Part shown: positions 43,612 through 52,404 of the stretch, in pieces | Numbering within the stretch: the stretch's first letter is position 1 | Layout of the letters: every line of letters starts with the position of its first letter | DNA from: Firmicutes bacterium HGW-Firmicutes-11 | GTDB lineage: Bacteria > Bacillota > Clostridia > Peptostreptococcales > Anaerovoracaceae | Length of the DNA: 64,000 nt | Direction: 5' to 3' | NCBI GenBank assembly: GCA_002840285.1 | Contig: PHAE01000005.1 | Span: forward strand, 1 to 64,000 | Notes under the pieces: generated by a model | What the model was told of the DNA's origin: nothing | Seen by the model: only the letters and a program-made list of their open reading frames with translations | The model's database searches: none | Made by a program: the position numbers and the translations under genes

Positions 43612-43990
43612 TGTGTTCACTCCTTTCTGAAAGCAGATCATGAAACACTTGTTGGATCTGCTCCTTTGTCATACCCAGATAGCCAAGCTCGCGAAGAAGC
43701 ACGCGAAAACCATCCTTGATTTCCCCAAGTCTGCGTTCATCCATTTTTACGTCCTCTCTGGCAGCCACGAAAGTTCCCAAACCTTGAACAGTGTAAACAA
43801 AGCCCTGATATTCCAGTTCCCTGTATGCCTTTTGAACCGTATTTGGATTGACGGTGAGGGTCTTGGAAAGATCGCGGACAGAAGGAAGCCGTTCTTCGAC
43901 AGGCAATACGCCGGCGATGATCAGCTCCTTGATGTTGTCAACGACTTGTTCATAGATCGATCTTCGACTTCTTAAATCCAATTGAAACAC
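43604..43990 (-). CDS. GntR-family regulator, YtrA subfamily
   Basis: This 128-aa repressor is a GntR winged helix (SIYEQVVDNIKELIIAGVLPVEERLPSVRDLSKTLTVNPNTVQKAYRELEYQGFV) plus the short dimerisation tail of YtrA. GTG 43990 gives the family start MFQLDLRSRRSIYEQ and has AAAGGAG eight bases upstream; the longer frame from 44008 would begin inside that site. It likely represses its own GntR-ATPase-permease operon through the palindrome at 44058-44080. Confidence 0.93.
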   Translation of the reverse strand: MFQLDLRSRRSIYEQVVDNIKELIIAGVLPVEERLPSVRDLSKTLTVNPNTVQKAYRELEYQGFVYTVQGLGTFVAAREDVKMDERRLGEIKDGFRVLLRELGYLGMTKEQIQQVFHDLLSERSEHND

Positions 43991-44014
43991 GGGGGTTGCT
44001 CCTTTCACAGAGAA

Positions 44015-44030
44015 CCGTGCCTCGGCACGG
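44015..44030 (-). other. Hairpin in the gntR leader RNA
   Basis: CCGTGCC/GGCACGG palindrome (6-7 bp stem) in the untranslated leader of gntR, upstream of its ribosome-binding site. Not followed by a T run. Confidence 0.5.
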
Positions 44031-44056
44031 GAAACAGCGTTGCCGTTTCTGTACTA

Positions 44057-44086
44057 AGTGTACTACACGAAATAGTACACTGTCAA
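44057..44086 (-). promoter_or_regulatory. gntR promoter with YtrA-type operator
   Basis: On the minus strand TTGACA (44086-44081), 18 bp, TACACT (44062-44057). Between and over the -10 box lies the perfect palindrome GTGTACTA-N7-TAGTACAC (44058-44065 and 44073-44080), the form expected for a YtrA-family dimer. A further GTACTA at 44051-44056 adds a half site. Confidence 0.85.
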
Positions 44087-44121
44087 CAGTAAAATGAACA
44101 ACAAGTTGCTTCCCGAAAGAA

Positions 44122-45150
44122 TCAATCCAGAAGGGGAGACAGATAGCTGATAGGAAAATCCATATCGTCCTCGATCAGCGATAAGACAGCGGAGGCTTCG
44201 CTACCCGGAAGGGTTGGTAAATCCATATTGCTCAATAAGCGTCCGAGCAGTGAATTGCTGCGATAGTGGAATTCGACGACTTCACTATCAGTAAGATCGT
44301 AGGCGACTTGCATGTCGTCAATGGCATCGTCGTACTGGCCGATCCCATCGATCAATCCCAGGGCAAGTGCTTGAGAAGCAGTGTAGATCCTTCCATCGGA
44401 GATTTCTTTGGCATAAGCAAGATCGATACCACGTTCCTCCGCCACGATCGTGACGAACTGCTCATAGGCTTCATCTACAAGTGCCTGTAAGATAGCGATC
44501 TGCTCTTCGGTCATTGGTTCCATCATGCCCCCGATAGCTTTATTCTCTCCGGATGTGATGGTGACCGATTTGATGCCGTAGCGCTCGAGGAATCCTGAAA
44601 TATCAACGATCGTGCCGATAGTCACGCCGATCGAACCAGTCCAGCAATTGCGGTTTGCAATGATTTTATCTGCCGGAGCAGAAACGTAGTATCCGCCAGA
44701 AGCAGCCATGGATCCCATATAGGAGTAAACGGGACGTCCGGTCAGCTCTTTGTACTCCACTAGCTTGAGATAAAGTTCGTCGCTCTCGTAAATGCCTCCT
44801 CCCGGGGAATCTACATAGAGAATCAGTCCTTTGTTGTCACTGTCGTCAATCAATGAATCGATCTTAGCAAGGGTAAATTGGTGTTGGTAACCAAAAGGGA
44901 TCCCCCAGGAATCAATATTCGAAGAGGTGATGGAGCCTTCCACAAACAAAACACCGATGTAAGGTCCTTTCGGAGAGTACGTGTCTTTGTTTAGATAATT
45001 GCGTCCAAGTGTGGCTACCAACAGGGCAAGCACGAGGATGCCAGCTACGATCAGAAGCCAGACCAACCAGCCCCTTTTTCGTTTTTGCTGCACAGCGGCA
45101 GTCGAGTCTACTGAATAGTATCTTTCAACATCATGGTCGTGTTCTGTCAT
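44122..45150 (-). CDS. sppA: Signal peptide peptidase SppA (short, membrane-anchored form)
   Basis: This 342-aa serine protease degrades leftover signal peptides in the membrane. One helix spans residues 27-49. The catalytic pair is Ser151 (SMAASGGYY) and Lys204 (GENKAIGG), with VDSPGGGIYES and TGSIGV between. GGAGG precedes the ATG. It is divergent from der and follows upstream of the gntR operator region without sharing its operon. Confidence 0.93.
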   Translation of the reverse strand: MTEHDHDVERYYSVDSTAAVQQKRKRGWLVWLLIVAGILVLALLVATLGRNYLNKDTYSPKGPYIGVLFVEGSITSSNIDSWGIPFGYQHQFTLAKIDSLIDDSDNKGLILYVDSPGGGIYESDELYLKLVEYKELTGRPVYSYMGSMAASGGYYVSAPADKIIANRNCWTGSIGVTIGTIVDISGFLERYGIKSVTITSGENKAIGGMMEPMTEEQIAILQALVDEAYEQFVTIVAEERGIDLAYAKEISDGRIYTASQALALGLIDGIGQYDDAIDDMQVAYDLTDSEVVEFHYRSNSLLGRLLSNMDLPTLPGSEASAVLSLIEDDMDFPISYLSPLLD

Positions 45151-45282
45151 GTCGATCCCTCCGTTCTCGTATCATTTTCCATCTTTTCTTTGGGCTTGTC
45201 CAGTCTTTTTCAGAATGAATTGCTGAACCATTGCATTTCTGCTATTATATACTATGTATCCCATGGAAAGGTAACAACAAAA

Positions 45283-46614
45283 ATGAGCAAACCAATACTG
45301 GCTGTCGTAGGCCGGCCCAATGTCGGGAAATCGACATTTTTCAATAAAGTGCTGGGAAAACGAGTCTCGATCGTAGAGGACACGCCTGGCGTCACAAGAG
45401 ATCGAATTTATGGAGAAGCGGAATGGAGAGGCATCTCTTTTCTAATGATCGATACCGGCGGGATCGAACCTGCCTCTGAGGATGTGATTCTTTCTCAAAT
45501 GAGGGAACAGGCAGAAATCGCTATGGAAACTGCTGACGTGATACTGTTTCTCGTTGACGGCAAGGACGGAGTGACAGCTTCTGACCGGGACGTTGCATCG
45601 ATGCTGATGAGAACTGGTAAACAGGTGATCCTGGCTGCCAACAAAATCGATACGGCAAAGCTCCCGGATGACTATTATGACTTTTATGAACTTGGCCTTG
45701 GTGATCCGGTGGCCATATCTGCGGTCAATATGCTCGGCTTAGGAGATCTTTTGGATCTGGTCGTAGAACGGTTTCCAGTAGGAACCGATGGCGAAGAAGA
45801 CGATGAGCGCATACGAATCGCGATGATCGGAAAGCCCAATGTCGGAAAGTCTTCTCTTGTGAATGCTATGGTTGGAGAAAATCGTGTTATCGTCAGCGAG
45901 ATCGCCGGTACGACGAGAGATTCCATTGACACCAACTTTATGTGGAACGATCAGGAATATGTGCTGATCGATACGGCAGGGATCCGACGTAAAAGCAAAG
46001 TGACCGGCGACATCGAACGTTACAGTGTGATACGGGCCATCGCCGCAATCGAGCGCAGCGACGTTTGTCTTTTGATGATGGATGCCACGGAAGGCGTCAC
46101 TGACCAGGACAAGAAAATTGCGGGACTTGCCCATGAGTCAGGCAAAGGGATCGTTATCGTCGTCAACAAATGGGATCTGGTGGAAAAAGAAACAAACACG
46201 ATGGAGCATTATAAAAAGGAGATTCGCAGGGATCTTGCTTATCTTCCCTATGCGCCGATCGTCTTTATATCCGTTCTACAAAAACAGCGGCTGCAAAAGG
46301 TGATGGAGACAGCAACGATGGTCGCCATGGAGCGGACAAAGCGGATCTCCACCGGCCAGCTCAACAATCTGATCACTGACGCGACGATGATGAAACAACC
46401 GCCGTCCGACAAAGGTCGGCACTTGAAGATCTATTACGTCACGCAGGTAGGAGTCAAACCACCCTTGTTCTCGTTTCAGATCAATAGCAGAGAATTGATG
46501 CATTTCTCGTATTCCAGATATCTGGAAAACAAGATAAGAGAAGGGTACGGCTTCGTGGGAACACCGATCAAATTCGTGTTCAGAGAAAAGGGGGACAAAG
46601 AAAATGGCGTTTGA
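45283..46614 (+). CDS. der: Ribosome assembly GTPase Der (EngA)
   Basis: This 443-aa protein has two tandem GTPase domains (GRPNVGKST near residue 10 and GKPNVGKSS near residue 185; DTGG and DTAG; NKID and NKWD) and a C-terminal KH-like domain (PPLFSFQINSRELMHFSYSRYLENKIRE). It acts in 50S maturation. ATG 45283 starts at the homology boundary with GGAAAGG upstream; a 50-residue longer frame has no homology. plsY overlaps its end by 11 bp. Confidence 0.97.
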   Translation: MSKPILAVVGRPNVGKSTFFNKVLGKRVSIVEDTPGVTRDRIYGEAEWRGISFLMIDTGGIEPASEDVILSQMREQAEIAMETADVILFLVDGKDGVTASDRDVASMLMRTGKQVILAANKIDTAKLPDDYYDFYELGLGDPVAISAVNMLGLGDLLDLVVERFPVGTDGEEDDERIRIAMIGKPNVGKSSLVNAMVGENRVIVSEIAGTTRDSIDTNFMWNDQEYVLIDTAGIRRKSKVTGDIERYSVIRAIAAIERSDVCLLMMDATEGVTDQDKKIAGLAHESGKGIVIVVNKWDLVEKETNTMEHYKKEIRRDLAYLPYAPIVFISVLQKQRLQKVMETATMVAMERTKRISTGQLNNLITDATMMKQPPSDKGRHLKIYYVTQVGVKPPLFSFQINSRELMHFSYSRYLENKIREGYGFVGTPIKFVFREKGDKENGV

Positions 46615-47215
46615 TCTGTTCATTGAAAATGCAAGCCTACTTTGGATCCCGGTCTTGATCATCGCTTACCTGATCGGCAATATTTCGCCAGCCATCCTGA
46701 TCAGCCGAGCTGCCGGGATCGACATTCGAACAAAGGGCAGTGGCAATGCAGGCACGACCAACATGTTGCGGGTCATGGGAAAGAAAGCGGCCCTGATCAC
46801 ATTGGTGATCGATGTATTCAAAGGTGTGATCGCTGTGGTGATCGGGCGTGCCGTGGGTGGCGAAGGACTGGCAGTGCTTTGTGGATTGTTTGTATTTGTC
46901 GGACACATCTGGCCGGCTTTATTTGAATTTCGTGGCGGAAAAGGAATCGCGACCGGCTTAGGTCTACTGCTGGCGATCAAGCCAATGCTTGGACTCATCT
47001 GCCTCGCAGCTGCTGCTGTCGGACTTCTCCTGACGAGAAGAGTGTCGGTGGGAAGTCTTCTTGCGGCGATCCTATTACCTTTTTTGGGATATTGGTTGGT
47101 TCCTGACTACTGGTTCTTCTTATTGATCATATCGATCGTTATATTCATCAAGCACCGATCCAATATAAAGCGCTTGTTAAAGGGTGAAGAGCCAAAGTTC
47201 AATCTAAAAAAATAA
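46604..47215 (+). CDS. plsY: Acyl-phosphate:glycerol-3-phosphate acyltransferase PlsY
   Basis: This 203-aa membrane enzyme makes lysophosphatidate. Motifs: YLIGNISPAILISR, GSGNAGTTNMLRVMGKK, GHIWPALFEFRGGKGIATGLG; five or so membrane helices. Next to gpsA, which supplies its glycerol-3-phosphate substrate. Confidence 0.96.
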   Translation: MAFDLFIENASLLWIPVLIIAYLIGNISPAILISRAAGIDIRTKGSGNAGTTNMLRVMGKKAALITLVIDVFKGVIAVVIGRAVGGEGLAVLCGLFVFVGHIWPALFEFRGGKGIATGLGLLLAIKPMLGLICLAAAAVGLLLTRRVSVGSLLAAILLPFLGYWLVPDYWFFLLIISIVIFIKHRSNIKRLLKGEEPKFNLKK

Positions 47216-47236
47216 CCGATCCACAAGGAGGACACG

Positions 47237-48271
47237 ATGGAACAGAAAATCGCAATACTGGGAGCAGGAAGTTGGGGAACCGCTTTGGCCGTGACACTTT
47301 CCGGAAAAGGGCACAACGTTTCTGTCTGGGACATTGACACCAACCATATCAAGACGTTGGCAAGTGACAGGGAGAACAAAAAATATCTGCCGGACGTGAT
47401 GTTCAACGACAAGATCATATTGAACGAAGATGTGGAACCGACGATCAGAGACGCTGACGTGGTTTTGTTTTCCGCTCCTGCCCAGCACTTTCGCTCGGCT
47501 CTGGAGCAGGCAGGTCCTTTTCTGAAGAAGGAAATGGTACTGGTCAACGTAGCAAAGGGAATCGAGCAAAAGAGCCTGCTACGACTATCGGAAATTGCTT
47601 ATGAAAAAATACCGGGTGTAAACTATGTCGTGCTATCCGGTCCATCCCATGCGGAGGAAGTTGGAAAAGGACTGCCGACGACGGTGGTTGCTGCATCCAA
47701 AGACGAAAAGCTCGCAGAGTATATACAGGATGTTTTTATGACCGATCGATTCCGCGTATACACCAACAGCGATGTGATCGGCGTTGAACTGGGAGGCGCA
47801 TTAAAAAACATCATTGCACTTGGCGCCGGAATCTCAGATGGAATGGGATTTGGAGATAATGCAAAAGCAGCGCTCATGACGCGGGGAATGAAAGAGATCG
47901 CCAGACTTGGAGTTGAGCTCGGAGCGGAATTGCTGACGTTTGCGGGACTAACAGGGATCGGAGACCTGATCGTCACCTGCACCAGCGTTCACAGCAGAAA
48001 TCGACGTTGCGGAGTCATGATAGGCGAAGGAATGCGGCCATCAGAAGCAACGAAAAAAGTCGGCATGGTCGTAGAAGGAATGTACACGACAGAAGCGGCT
48101 TATCAGCTGGCGGAAAAACATAAGATCGAAATGCCGATCACCGATCAGATCTACGCAGTGATCAACGAGACCGTCGATGCAAGAGATGCGGTCACTACAT
48201 TGATGACCAGAGAAAAGAAACCGGAAATTGCAGATATCATACAGTATTGTCATCCGGTAGAAGGAGCATAA
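47237..48271 (+). CDS. gpsA: NAD(P)H-dependent glycerol-3-phosphate dehydrogenase
   Basis: This 344-aa enzyme makes sn-glycerol-3-phosphate for phospholipids. It starts with the Rossmann loop ILGAGSWGTALAV, and has VLSGPSHAEEV, the catalytic-Lys region LGGALKNIIALGAGISDGMGFGDNAKAAL and LAGIGDLIVTCTS-type LTGIGDLIVTCTS. AAGGAGG lies before the ATG. Confidence 0.97.
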   Translation: MEQKIAILGAGSWGTALAVTLSGKGHNVSVWDIDTNHIKTLASDRENKKYLPDVMFNDKIILNEDVEPTIRDADVVLFSAPAQHFRSALEQAGPFLKKEMVLVNVAKGIEQKSLLRLSEIAYEKIPGVNYVVLSGPSHAEEVGKGLPTTVVAASKDEKLAEYIQDVFMTDRFRVYTNSDVIGVELGGALKNIIALGAGISDGMGFGDNAKAALMTRGMKEIARLGVELGAELLTFAGLTGIGDLIVTCTSVHSRNRRCGVMIGEGMRPSEATKKVGMVVEGMYTTEAAYQLAEKHKIEMPITDQIYAVINETVDARDAVTTLMTREKKPEIADIIQYCHPVEGA

Positions 48272-48273
48272 AA

Positions 48274-49731
48274 TTGAAGGATCAAAACAGGACACCTCTT
48301 TTTGATGCGATCCTGGCATATGGAAGGGAAGGGATCGCGCCGCTGCACATACCCGCCCACAAGATGGGGAGGGGGATCAGTCCGATTTTTAAAGCCGAAC
48401 TAGGGGAAGCAGTCTTTCGGATGGATCTTACAGAAGTGATCGGCCTGGACGATCTGCACCAGCCAGAAGGCGTGATCCGTGAGGCCCAAGAACTTGCTGC
48501 GGAGGCTTGGGGAGCGGACCGCAGCTTTTTTCTTGTCAATGGAACTTCTGCAGGCATCGTTGCGGCAATCGCTGCAACAGCGAAAGAAGGCGAACGGATC
48601 ATCGTGCCAAGAAACGCTCACAAATCGGTCGTGTATGGATTAATCGTCAGCGGAGCGATCCCGGTATACATACAGCCGGAGATCTCGGCAGAGCACGGTC
48701 TTGTGGGAGGATTTCAGCCAGCTGAGCTGGAACGGATCTACACAGAACATCCGGATGCGAAGGGTGTCTTTTCTGTCAGTCCCACCTACCACGGAGTCGG
48801 CAGTGATACAGCATCTCTCGTTGAAATCACACACAGGTACGGCGGGATTTTCATAGCCGATGAAGCCCATGGAAACCATGTATATTTCCACGAGGATCTC
48901 CCGATGGGTGCATTGGGACACGGAGCCGACCTTTCCTGCCAGAGCACTCATAAAATGTCCGGGTCTTTGGGACAAAGCTCGATCCTCCATGTAAAAGGTG
49001 ACAGAGTCGATATTGGAAGGTTACGAAGCAACCTCCAGCTGATGCAGAGCACAAGTCCGTCCTATCTGCTTCAGGCATCCCTCGATGTGGCACGAAGCCA
49101 TATGGCGATCAATGGGAGGACCATATTCAGCGACCTTCTCCCCAGGATCATGGAGGCAAAAGAGAAACTTCGCCGGATCCCGGGTCTGGAAGTCTTGGGA
49201 GATGAACTCGTCGGGAACCACGGCATCGCCTACTATGAGCCGACTCGGCTGGTATTCACTGCTAAAAGCCTTGGTATTGAAGGATATGAGTTGTTTCAGC
49301 GATTGCGGAAGGATTACGGCGTTGAGCTGGAATTTGGCGATTATTTTTACGGTGTAGCCGTCCTCGGACCTGGAACGATACAAGAAGATCTTGATCGCCT
49401 GACAGCCGCAGTAAAAGACATCGTGAGCAAAACGCCGGGCAAAGCACCGCTTATCTGGAAGGAAGAGCTGCCAGCAATGCCTCCACAACGAATGACCCCA
49501 CGCCAGGCCTACCATTCCAAAACAAAAAGCATACCCTGGGAGCATGCAAAAGGAAGAATCTCAGCGGAACTGGCAGTGCCGTATCCACCGGGGATACCAG
49601 TGCTTTGCCCGGGAGAAGAAATCACCTCAGAAGTGTTTGATTATCTTGACGGAATGAAACGATCGGGAAGACACTTGCACGGACCGGAGGAAAGCAACCT
49701 TTCCTCGATCCGTGTGGTGACAGAAGAATAA
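48274..49731 (+). CDS. Orn/Lys/Arg decarboxylase-family PLP enzyme (SpeA/YaaO-like)
   Basis: This 485-aa protein has the group III decarboxylase pattern of Gram-positives: PLHIPAHKMGRG, DLTEVIGLDDLHQPEG, FFLVNGTSAGIVAA, SPTYHGV, IADEAHGNH and the PLP lysine in STHKMSGSLGQSS. The C-terminal domain has VPYPPGIPVLCPGE. Arginine or lysine is the likely substrate. TTG 48274 has AAGGAG seven bases upstream and two bases separate it from the gpsA stop; earlier frame lies inside gpsA. Its end is 4 bp from the convergent threonine dehydratase. Confidence 0.9.
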   Translation: MKDQNRTPLFDAILAYGREGIAPLHIPAHKMGRGISPIFKAELGEAVFRMDLTEVIGLDDLHQPEGVIREAQELAAEAWGADRSFFLVNGTSAGIVAAIAATAKEGERIIVPRNAHKSVVYGLIVSGAIPVYIQPEISAEHGLVGGFQPAELERIYTEHPDAKGVFSVSPTYHGVGSDTASLVEITHRYGGIFIADEAHGNHVYFHEDLPMGALGHGADLSCQSTHKMSGSLGQSSILHVKGDRVDIGRLRSNLQLMQSTSPSYLLQASLDVARSHMAINGRTIFSDLLPRIMEAKEKLRRIPGLEVLGDELVGNHGIAYYEPTRLVFTAKSLGIEGYELFQRLRKDYGVELEFGDYFYGVAVLGPGTIQEDLDRLTAAVKDIVSKTPGKAPLIWKEELPAMPPQRMTPRQAYHSKTKSIPWEHAKGRISAELAVPYPPGIPVLCPGEEITSEVFDYLDGMKRSGRHLHGPEESNLSSIRVVTEE

Positions 49732-49735
49732 AAGA

Positions 49736-50974
49736 TCAATAAACGCGGGTGACAGAAAAGCTGTTGTCCTCCAACGTGGAGAGTATACGTTTGATATGCT
49801 CGTGGCCGTTGGCCTCCACCGTAACTTCCAGCAGTACTTTGTCGGAATACCGGTCGATGGCCTTGAACTGATTGTGCTCAAGCTCGATGACATTTGCCCC
49901 GCATTCCGCCAGAATCTGGGCAACTTTGACCAGCTGGCCGGGTTTATCGGGAAGTTCGACACTGAAGCACATGATTCGTCCGCGGGTGATCATACCCTGA
50001 TTGATGATCGATGAGATCGTGACCACATCGATGTTGCCTCCGGACAGGACACAGACGATCTTTTTCCCCGGCTTCGCCCGCTTGCGGACGCCAGCCAGTG
50101 GGATCGCACCGGAGGGCTCTGCGACCATCTTGTGCTTTTCGATCACTAACAGAACGGCTTCCATGATATCTTTTTCTGTTACCGTGATGATTTCGTCCAC
50201 ATAGCGTTTTGCAAAAGCAAAGGGGAGGTCGCCGGGTTGTTTGACAGCAACGCCGTCAGCCAGTGTCTTGACCGCCGCAAGCCGGGATACTTGTCCTTCC
50301 TCAATGGAAATTTTCATCGACATCGCTCCAACAGGGACGACCCCGATCACCTTGACCGATGGGTTTCTGACCTTGGCAGCAAGGGCGATGCCGCTGATCA
50401 GACCGCCGCCGCCGATGGGAACCAGTATTTCATCCACATCCGCGAGCTCATCCAGTATTTCCAAACCGATGGTCCCCTGGCCGCAGATGACATCATAATC
50501 ATCGAAGGGATGAACGAAGGTATAACCTTTGGTCTGCGAAAGTTCCATAGCATGGCGATAGGCTTCGTCGTAAACGTCACCGTGAAGCACAACCTCGGCA
50601 CCATACGCTTTCGTCGCATCGACCTTGACCAGCGGTGTCACATTTGGCATCACGATCACAGAGCGCAGGCCGTTTGCCTGTGCAGAGTATGCAACACCTT
50701 GCGCATGGTTACCGGCGGAAGAGCATATGATTCCTGCTTCCTGTTCTTCCCGGGACAGGTTGGCCACCTTATTATAGGCGCCCCGGAGCTTGAAGGAACC
50801 GGTTTTCTGCAGATTCTCCGGCTTGATGTAGACCTCGCAGTCGTATTCGCTGCTGAAGAAGTCACTGTAGACCAAAGGAGTTTCCTTGATCACCGGCTTG
50901 AGATTCTGTCTTGCCCGTTCCAGATTGGCCGCATGGTCCGCTTCCAGATAACCCTCGATTAGTTCCTTGTTCAT
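49736..50974 (-). CDS. ilvA: Threonine ammonia-lyase with ACT domain
   Basis: This 412-aa PLP enzyme converts threonine to 2-oxobutyrate. The catalytic Lys is in KTGSFKLRGA, with SAGNHAQGVAYSA, VPIGGGGLISG and LSGGNID. A C-terminal ACT-like domain (GRIMCFSVELPDKPGQLVKVAQILAECGANVIELEHN) marks the TIGR01127 form, which may be biosynthetic or catabolic. GAGGTG precedes the ATG. It could feed isoleucine synthesis, but no ilv genes are nearby. Confidence 0.93.
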   Translation of the reverse strand: MNKELIEGYLEADHAANLERARQNLKPVIKETPLVYSDFFSSEYDCEVYIKPENLQKTGSFKLRGAYNKVANLSREEQEAGIICSSAGNHAQGVAYSAQANGLRSVIVMPNVTPLVKVDATKAYGAEVVLHGDVYDEAYRHAMELSQTKGYTFVHPFDDYDVICGQGTIGLEILDELADVDEILVPIGGGGLISGIALAAKVRNPSVKVIGVVPVGAMSMKISIEEGQVSRLAAVKTLADGVAVKQPGDLPFAFAKRYVDEIITVTEKDIMEAVLLVIEKHKMVAEPSGAIPLAGVRKRAKPGKKIVCVLSGGNIDVVTISSIINQGMITRGRIMCFSVELPDKPGQLVKVAQILAECGANVIELEHNQFKAIDRYSDKVLLEVTVEANGHEHIKRILSTLEDNSFSVTRVY

Positions 50975-51069
50975 GATACGTCACACCTCATATTGCCTGA
51001 AAAACACATTATTTTAACAAGTGTATAACTATTCTTTCGGCTCGTCAAGAGCAAAGGAGACAACTTCCG

Positions 51070-52404
51070 GTGAAACAAACCTTTCATATTACTACCTTTG
51101 GATGCCAGATGAACGAACATGATTCAGAGACGATCGCAGGGATGCTTTCAGGACTCGACTATACACCATCAGCGAGCCGCAACGATGCGGATGTGATAAT
51201 CATCAATACCTGTAGCGTACGGGAAAACGCAGACCATCGCTTTTTCGGAACGCTTGGGCAGTTGAAGCGGATCCGGAAGGAGCGCCCGGACTTGATCGTT
51301 GCTGTGTGTGGATGTATGATGCAACAGCAGCATGTGATCGACAAACTGAAGTCCCAATATCCCTGGGTCGATCTGATCTTTGGGACCCACACGATCCATC
51401 GGTTTCCTGAGCTGCTTCAGAATGTCCGCCAGGAACGGGTCAAGTTGGTCGATGTGATGGAAGACAGCGAAGAAATCGTGGAAGGGCTTCCTGTCAGACG
51501 GAACCACCCTAACAAGGCATACGTGAATATCATGTATGGGTGCAACAATTTTTGCACGTATTGTATCGTGCCTTACACCAGAGGAAGAGAACGGAGCAGG
51601 GATACAGAAGAGATCCTTAGAGAAGTCAAAGAACTTGTGAAAGACGGCGTAAAAGAAATCACCTTGCTTGGTCAGAACGTCAACTCTTACCGGGGAACCG
51701 GCAGGCAAGGGCAAAGGATCGAGTTCGCCGATCTGATCACAGAGCTTGATCGGATCCACGGTCTCTCACGCATCCGATTCATGACATCCCATCCCAAAGA
51801 TCTCTCCGATGCGTTGATCCTTGCCTACAGGAACTGCCCGAGTCTTTGTCCTCATATTCATCTGCCTGTCCAGTCGGGAAGCACCAGTGTGCTGGAGCGA
51901 ATGAACCGAAAATACAACAGGGAAGACTATATTGCCTTGGTAGAGAGACTTCGGTCCGTTTGCCCCGATATCGCAATCACGACAGACATCATCGTTGGCT
52001 TTCCAGGGGAGACGGAGGAAGAATTCCAAGACACCTTGCGTTTGGTCGAGGAGATAGAGTTTGATTCTGCTTTCACTTTCTTGTATTCGATCCGCAAGGG
52101 AACGCCGGCAGAAACCTTTGAAGACCAGGTACCGGAAGAGATAAAGCACGAACGCTTCAACCGGCTTGTCGAAACTGTGAATCGAATCTCGGCAAAGAAA
52201 AACGCAACCAAAGTCGGCTGCGTCGAAGATGTTTTGGTCGAGGGTGCGAGCAAATCCAACGATCGTGTTTACACAGGCAGAACCGGAGGATTCAAGCTGG
52301 TCAATTTCAAAGGACCGGAAGGATCGAAAGGGACGGTCGTTTCTGTGAGGATCACCGACAGTAACACCTTCAGCCTCACCGGAGTTGTGGAGTGCGATGA
52401 ATGA
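51070..52404 (+). CDS. miaB: tRNA-2-methylthio-N6-dimethylallyladenosine synthase MiaB
   Basis: This 444-aa radical SAM methylthiotransferase modifies A37 of tRNAs reading U-starting codons. It has the N-terminal UPF0004 cysteines (FGCQMNEHDSE, NTCSVRENA, VCGCMMQ), the radical SAM motif CNNFCTYCIVPYTRG and a C-terminal TRAM domain. The start is GTG 51070 with GGAG nine bases upstream. Its 3' end overlaps convergent purA by 29 bp. Confidence 0.96.
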   Translation: MKQTFHITTFGCQMNEHDSETIAGMLSGLDYTPSASRNDADVIIINTCSVRENADHRFFGTLGQLKRIRKERPDLIVAVCGCMMQQQHVIDKLKSQYPWVDLIFGTHTIHRFPELLQNVRQERVKLVDVMEDSEEIVEGLPVRRNHPNKAYVNIMYGCNNFCTYCIVPYTRGRERSRDTEEILREVKELVKDGVKEITLLGQNVNSYRGTGRQGQRIEFADLITELDRIHGLSRIRFMTSHPKDLSDALILAYRNCPSLCPHIHLPVQSGSTSVLERMNRKYNREDYIALVERLRSVCPDIAITTDIIVGFPGETEEEFQDTLRLVEEIEFDSAFTFLYSIRKGTPAETFEDQVPEEIKHERFNRLVETVNRISAKKNATKVGCVEDVLVEGASKSNDRVYTGRTGGFKLVNFKGPEGSKGTVVSVRITDSNTFSLTGVVECDE

